Source of the DNA: Vitellaria paradoxa
Lineage: Eukaryota; Streptophyta; Magnoliopsida; Ericales; Sapotaceae
Direction of reading: 5' to 3'
DNA: 64,000 bases
Assembly (NCBI GenBank): GCA_019916065.1
Contig: CM034240.1
Location: 46,920,238 to 46,984,237, forward strand
Shown in pieces: positions 59,207-64,000 of the stretch. Within the stretch, counting starts at the first letter, position 1. Each line of letters opens with the position of its first letter. The position numbers and the translations under genes are program-made. The notes beneath the pieces are model-generated. The model did no database searches. It was not told the origin of the DNA and worked only from the letters and a program-made list of their open reading frames with translations.

Positions 59207-59552
59207 GGTAAAGTATAAAAAATACTCTTACAGTTTACCTTCAGTATCACTTTGGTCCCACACGTTTCAATTGCAACAGTCAAATCCTTACACTTTCGGT
59301 CAAGTATCAATTCGGTCTTTCCGTTAGTTGATCGTTAAAAATAACCGTTAGATTGAAAGTGATACTGAGGGTAAACTATAAACAAAATTACCATTTTATC
59401 CTCAGTCTAACAGTTATTTCTAACGGTCAACTAACAGAAGGACCAAATTGATACTTGACCGAAAGTGGAGGGATTTGACTATTGCAATTGAAACGTGTGA
59501 GACTAAAGTGATACCGAAGATAAACTATAAGGGTATTTTTTGTACTTTACCC
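59207..59552. mobile_element. Foldback MITE (346 bp) within duplication copy 1
   Basis: Two arms of about 150 bp are close to 90% complementary by eye. The left has cacacgtttcaattgcaaca and ctttcggtcaagtatcaatt; the right has ttgatacttgaccgaaagt and caattgaaacgtgtgagact. The outer ends are ggtaaagta and tactttacc. The element is absent from duplication copy 2. Confidence 0.92.
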
Positions 59553-59564
59553 AAAAAAATTGTT

Positions 59565-59570
<6 letters not shown>

Positions 59571-59598
<28 letters not shown>
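59571..59598. repeat. (GA)n microsatellite
   Basis: An uninterrupted GA run followed by a G-run, in the first duplication copy. Confidence 0.95.
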
Positions 59599-59601
<3 letters not shown>

Positions 59602-60319
59602 ATTCAGTAGATGATTGAGGTACCTCGGCCAAAGGCGACGACGTCGTTTAAGATCACGCGTCCCGAGGTTTGCGATGCGGTGATGTTCGACTAGCACGTA
59701 CGCCGACTGGACAACCTGGATGAACCTTTCAATTTGCAATTGACCAGCACAAGTTAGAAGTCGAATATGTGCATTTTTGTTTTATTTTTACCTTTTTATC
59801 AATCAATTTTATTTTCCTTCCGAAATATAAAATTCAGGCATACTTTTATAAAATGCATCATCCTCAATTAAGTTTTGTTGATATTTAAAAAAAAAAAAAA
59901 AGGAAAAACAAAAACAAAAACAAAAAATTGTTGACTTTATGAAATGCTTTGGTTGAGAGATATAGAATAAGAATATAGATTTTGATAGTTAACACAAATG
60001 TCACACTTTGTTTGGAAAAATAAATTTGATAGTATTTGTTTTTATTTGGAGATAATTTTTATTAATTTTTATCTTTAGAAATAAAATATGATCTTATGAC
60101 TTGAATTTTATTTCATTTTATAATTTAAATTTTTAAATTTCTATATAATTTGAAATCTAAATTAAAAAAATAGGATTTGATAACAATTGATTTTTTTCTT
60201 AAACCATCTAAGGGCTATTTGGAATTCTAAAAAAAATTTAAAAAACTTTAAAAAATTTTAAAAGTTTTCATCTTTTTCAAACTCCAAGAAAATTAAACTT
60301 CTTAAAAATTTGTCAAAAT

Positions 60320-61668
60320 AACATTCAAGCTGTTTAATTTTTGTGCAAGAAATGATCTCATATACGGATAACGACATTTATTTATTTTTGTGTAGTGATG
60401 TGCGGCGTGTGCCTTTCTTTAATTTGTACTTTTTCTTTTTAATTCAAGTTTAAGAAACTTATTCGACAAAAAATGAAGAAGTTTATAAATTTATTAAAAA
60501 AAGTAGAGAGAGAGAGAGGGAGGGAGAGAGAAAGATGGAGAATTGTAGATGCAAATTTTTTATTTAATTGAATTGTAAAATATAAAGAACTAAAAGTTAT
60601 TTTTTAAAAATTAATTTATTAGTTATTTTTTAATATATAAAGAACTAAAAGTTTTTTTTTTTTTTTGTTAAAGTTAGTGAGCCAAATGGCCCTTAAGATT
60701 CATTAGAGTGTAAGGTGAAAAGGAGAAATTAACATACAAAAAGTATTCAGTCTCATAATATATGATTGAGACTGTTAAATTAAATTCAATGATTCAAATA
60801 TATTCTTATTTTTTTAATCTAAAAAAAATAAATACATTTAAATCGTTAAATTTTAATTCAATGATGGTAAATTGTTAATCAATTTCAATTAGACAATATT
60901 AAAAGAAAATAGTTAGAAAAATAAATGCATACAATCATCTAAAGTGGGAGAGAGCGGAATTCCGCAGATGAATGACGTGCCTTGGCCAAAGGCGACGACG
61001 TCGTTTAAGATCACGTGTCCGGAGGTCGGCGATACGGTGATGTTCCACTAGCACGTGCGCCCGCCTGACAACTTGGATGAACCTTTCAATTCACCCTTTC
61101 AATTTGCAATTGACCAACACAACTAAAAGTCAAATATGTGTTTTTTTTTTTTTTTTGTTTTTTTGTTTTTTTACCTTTTTTTAAAATCAATTGTATTTTC
61201 CTTCTGAAAAATAAAATTCAGGCACAACTTTTATAAAATGCATCATCCTTAATTAAGTTTTGTTGAAATTAAAAAAAAAAAACAAAAACAAAAAATTGTT
61301 GAGAGAGAGATACAGAATAAGAATAGATTTTGATAGTTAACACAAATGTCACACTTTGTTTGGAAAAATAAATTTGAGAGTATTTGATTTTATTTGGAGA
61401 TAATTTTTATTAAATTTTATCTTTAGAAATAAAATATGATTTTATGACTTGAATTTTATTTCATTCTACAATTTAAATTTTGAAATTTTATATAATTTGA
61501 AATATAACCTAAAATAATAGAATTTGATAATAATTCATTTTTTTTCTTAAATCATCTAAGGGATGGTTTGGAACTCTAAAAAAACTTAAAAAAATCCAAA
61601 AAATTTTAAAATTTTTCATCTTTTTCAAACTCTAAGAAAATTAGGCTTCTTAAAAATTTGTCAAAATA
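60320..61668. repeat. Tandem duplication, copy 2 (1.35 kb)
   Basis: Follows copy 1 directly (..gtcaaaata|acattcaagctg..). It has the same landmarks: gtgatgtgcggcgtgtgcct, gccaaaggcgacgacgtcgt (60984), tgatgttccactagcacgtg and agttaacacaaatgtcacac. Small internal differences include a second cctttcaatt stretch. Confidence 0.88.
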
Positions 61669-63395
61669 TGTTATGGTTCGTACAACGGATTTTAGTGGAT
61701 TTTTTAAAAAAGATAAACTAACATTTATATTAAAAAATTTCACAAAATTTTAAAAAATTTGAAGATCCTCTACTAAAATTAAATTTTGTTATGTGTCACT
61801 TTTATACAGTTTTTAACAACTTTATATCAAATCAAACACAAACATCTAATTATAATTTCTTAACAATTTTTTACACTCTAAATTCTAAAAAATTTTATTT
61901 TTGTTAACTTTTTGAGTTTTTAACACTCCAAACAGTCTAAAGTAAATGGAAAAATTTATTCTCACATATTATATTTATCATTTTTTTATTTTTTAATATG
62001 ACCAAATTTGATATTTTTTTAAATTAGTTCAATTATTAAATTTTAACATGAGTTCCAAACACAAGATCTCATTTATCAAATTAAATCAAATGAATTATTT
62101 ATTTTTAAATGAAATCAATTCTAATCGAGAAATATTTTCAAACAAAATGTTAATACTAGGTGTAGTAAGAATAAAAAAGAAAATGAAAAAAAAAAAAAAT
62201 AGGGCAGATTGAATGTACTTCTTCTTTGAAGAATGAAGTTTTTTTCTTTTTCAATTTTTTTTAGTTTGAGGAAATAAAATGCGTAGAAAAAATATATATG
62301 TATATATTATAATTATTTTTATAAAAACACTTATTTGAAAATAAATACAACTCACTTTTAATATTTTTCTTCTTTTTTTCTTTCCAAAATTTGTAAGAAA
62401 GAAATAACAAGTTAGAAGGGAATTTTTTTTTTTTTTTTATCTTTCATTTCCTCCATTTTTCATTTCAAACCAAATGAGAAGATACCATCATTCTCTCTCA
62501 TTTTTTTTCTCTTATTTTAGTTTGAAAAAATAATACGCAATGTGTGCTTTTATACTATTTATTAATTATTGTAAAACAATTTTTTTTTTTTGGTAAAACA
62601 TGAACTCTTATAAGGCATTTTATTATTATTCTAATGTATTTATTGATTTGAAATAGTTTATTTTTCATTAATTTAAAAAATTAGTGAAAAATAAAATTTA
62701 TAAGTTTGTTCATCAAAATTTGGCATTAATTTGTTCAAAATCGTAATTGGTTATACCTTAACAAAACATCTCCATTTGCAACGACGCTTTTATTTTCTGC
62801 TGTGAGTTGAACAGAATGCGACCTTCCACTATGTTTACAGAGAGCAACAAGAAACTGAAACGGTCCATTCTCATTGTTCAAAAAGAGAAAGAAAGAAAGG
62901 GTTATTTCTCAGGTTCTGTTTGGATACTGTTAGTTTTTTGCCTAGGATTATTTTCGTGTAATAAATTGTCAAATAAATAAAGAAAGTTAAAAGGTTAATT
63001 TTTTGTTCTTTCTAAACACACAGAAAAAAAAATAAAACTAGTTCTGATTAAAAAAAACATTTTTCCTAAATTAAGTTAGTTTTTGTGTGTTTGGCAAAAT
63101 CACAAATTTTGTCATTTTTTTGATTTGTTACAGTAAAAAGTACCACTCCATCATTACATCTTTTTTAATTTGCTACAGTAAAAAACATACCAAACACCCA
63201 AAAGTTACAACTTTTTGCTTTACTACAGTAAAAAATTTACCAAACACCAAAAAGTTACTAAAAAAATACTAAAAATTCCATTTGGTTCAACCAAACACAC
63301 AAAAAAGTGCAAAAAAAAAAAAACACCAAAAAACTACCAAAACTTAAGTTTTTTTTTTAACTTCCAAACACCCTCATGCCAATTGAAAAAGTTAA
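61669..63395. other. AT-rich intergenic DNA with a short repeat array
   Basis: No gene was seen. At about 63,070-63,300 three imperfect units of about 50 bp carry ctacagtaaaaa followed by accaaacacc and aaaagttac. Confidence 0.5.
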
Positions 63396-63726
63396 TGTGG
63401 CATTTGATTTTTTTTTTTCATTTTCTATTTTTATTTTATGTTTTATGCTTTAAAAATCTTAAAATAAGGAAAGTAGAAAATACTCTATTTTTCTTATTTT
63501 GAAATTTTCATTGTTTTGGATTAAAAATGATTAAAATGTTTTTTTTATTATTTTTCATTTCATATGTAAACTTATTTTATATTTTTTTAAACAAAATTTG
63601 AAAATATTAGTAACTAAATACGTTTTAAACTATTTTTCTTATTTTCAAAAGCGCAAAATGAAAAATGAATTCAAAATAGAAAACAAAAAAAAACAAAAAA
63701 TTAGAAAAATAAATTAAATGCCACCT
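63396..63726. mobile_element. MITE family B member (~330 bp)
   Basis: The left end is tgtggcatttgattttt and the right end is aaattaaatgccacctg, complementary over about 14 bp. The interior matches the 54.9-kb copy. Confidence 0.78.
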
Positions 63727-64000
63727 GATTTTTTTCTTAATGGTAAGTGATAACTCAGTGAACTGGGATCCTCTAAGTTCCTGCTCCAAGTCCGAAATGT
63801 TGTTTGGAACACTAGTGTGGTACTTATCAAAAAGTTTTCGACACTTAAGTTAGTAAGAGAATTTAAGAAAGTATTTTGGCAGAGTTTTAGTAACGTAGAG
63901 AGTGTGCGTATCACATACTTGAGAAAAATAGTGTATATATAGAGGTGTAGGATCTGTATGGGGATGATGCAAGTGAACCTCACACAATTATAGTCTCCTT
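63727..64000. other. Unassigned end of window
   Basis: A stretch of more ordinary composition with no recognised protein or RNA. A minus-strand open frame here has no family I know. Confidence 0.4.

Larger units (their letters stand above)
58402..60319. repeat. Tandem duplication, copy 1 (1.9 kb)
   Basis: It starts aacattcaagctgtttaat and ends ttaaaaatttgtcaaaat. The order of landmarks is the same as in copy 2: gatatgcggcgtgtgccctt, a (GA)-rich run, the GC-rich segment gccaaaggcgacgacgtcgt (59630), tagttaacacaaatgtcaca, then a MITE-like end. It is longer than copy 2 because it contains the foldback at 59207-59552 and other small differences. Confidence 0.88.

Overview
This is nuclear DNA from a flowering plant, most likely a woody eudicot. 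The genes have many exons and canonical GT..AG introns (every splice below was read by eye), the intergenic DNA is very AT-rich, and the proteins match plant families: H2A.Z, ANTI-SILENCING 1 and caffeoylshikimate esterase. I cannot name the species.

Genes, left to right. (1) 341-1547, +: last three visible exons of a STRAP-type WD40 protein whose 5' half lies outside the window. (2) 4044-6842, +: complete two-exon histone H2A.Z. (3) 8178-17654, -: complete twelve-exon ASI1/IBM2/SG1-type gene (BAH + RRM), the factor known in Arabidopsis for handling heterochromatic introns. (4) 19770-20185, -: small frameshifted coding remnant of unknown function. (5) 22942-29023, -: complete seven-exon membrane-anchored alpha/beta-hydrolase with Asp in the usual Ser nucleophile position. 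(6) 48673-49758, +: two-exon caffeoylshikimate esterase (CSE), a lignin-pathway enzyme, with AC elements just upstream. WD40, H2A.Z, alpha/beta-hydrolase and CSE occur in the same order as Arabidopsis At1g52730-At1g52740-At1g52750-At1g52760 as I recall it, so this looks like an old conserved block into which the ASI1 gene has been placed.

Repeats. The ASI1 introns hold a cluster of Cassandra-like TRIM LTRs carrying 5S rRNA-like promoter sequence (12.36-14.05 kb), a non-autonomous hAT element with a perfect 8-bp target duplication inserted in one of those LTRs, and a long foldback. Two tRNA-derived SINEs with clear target duplications sit side by side at 18.77-19.49 kb. From 29 kb on, the DNA is mostly AT-rich spacer with several MITE families: a ~140-bp family, a ~320-bp family with GTGGCATTT ends, and a family of about 320-420 bp with an internal palindrome. 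There is also a ~1 kb foldback (45.55-46.56 kb), a 346-bp foldback (59.2 kb) and a head-to-tail duplication of 1.3-1.9 kb (58.4-61.7 kb).

I found no rRNA or functional tRNA gene, no CRISPR array and no intact autonomous transposon. Two of the five recognisable genes act on chromatin (H2A.Z, ASI1). I see no evidence that they form a functional cluster.
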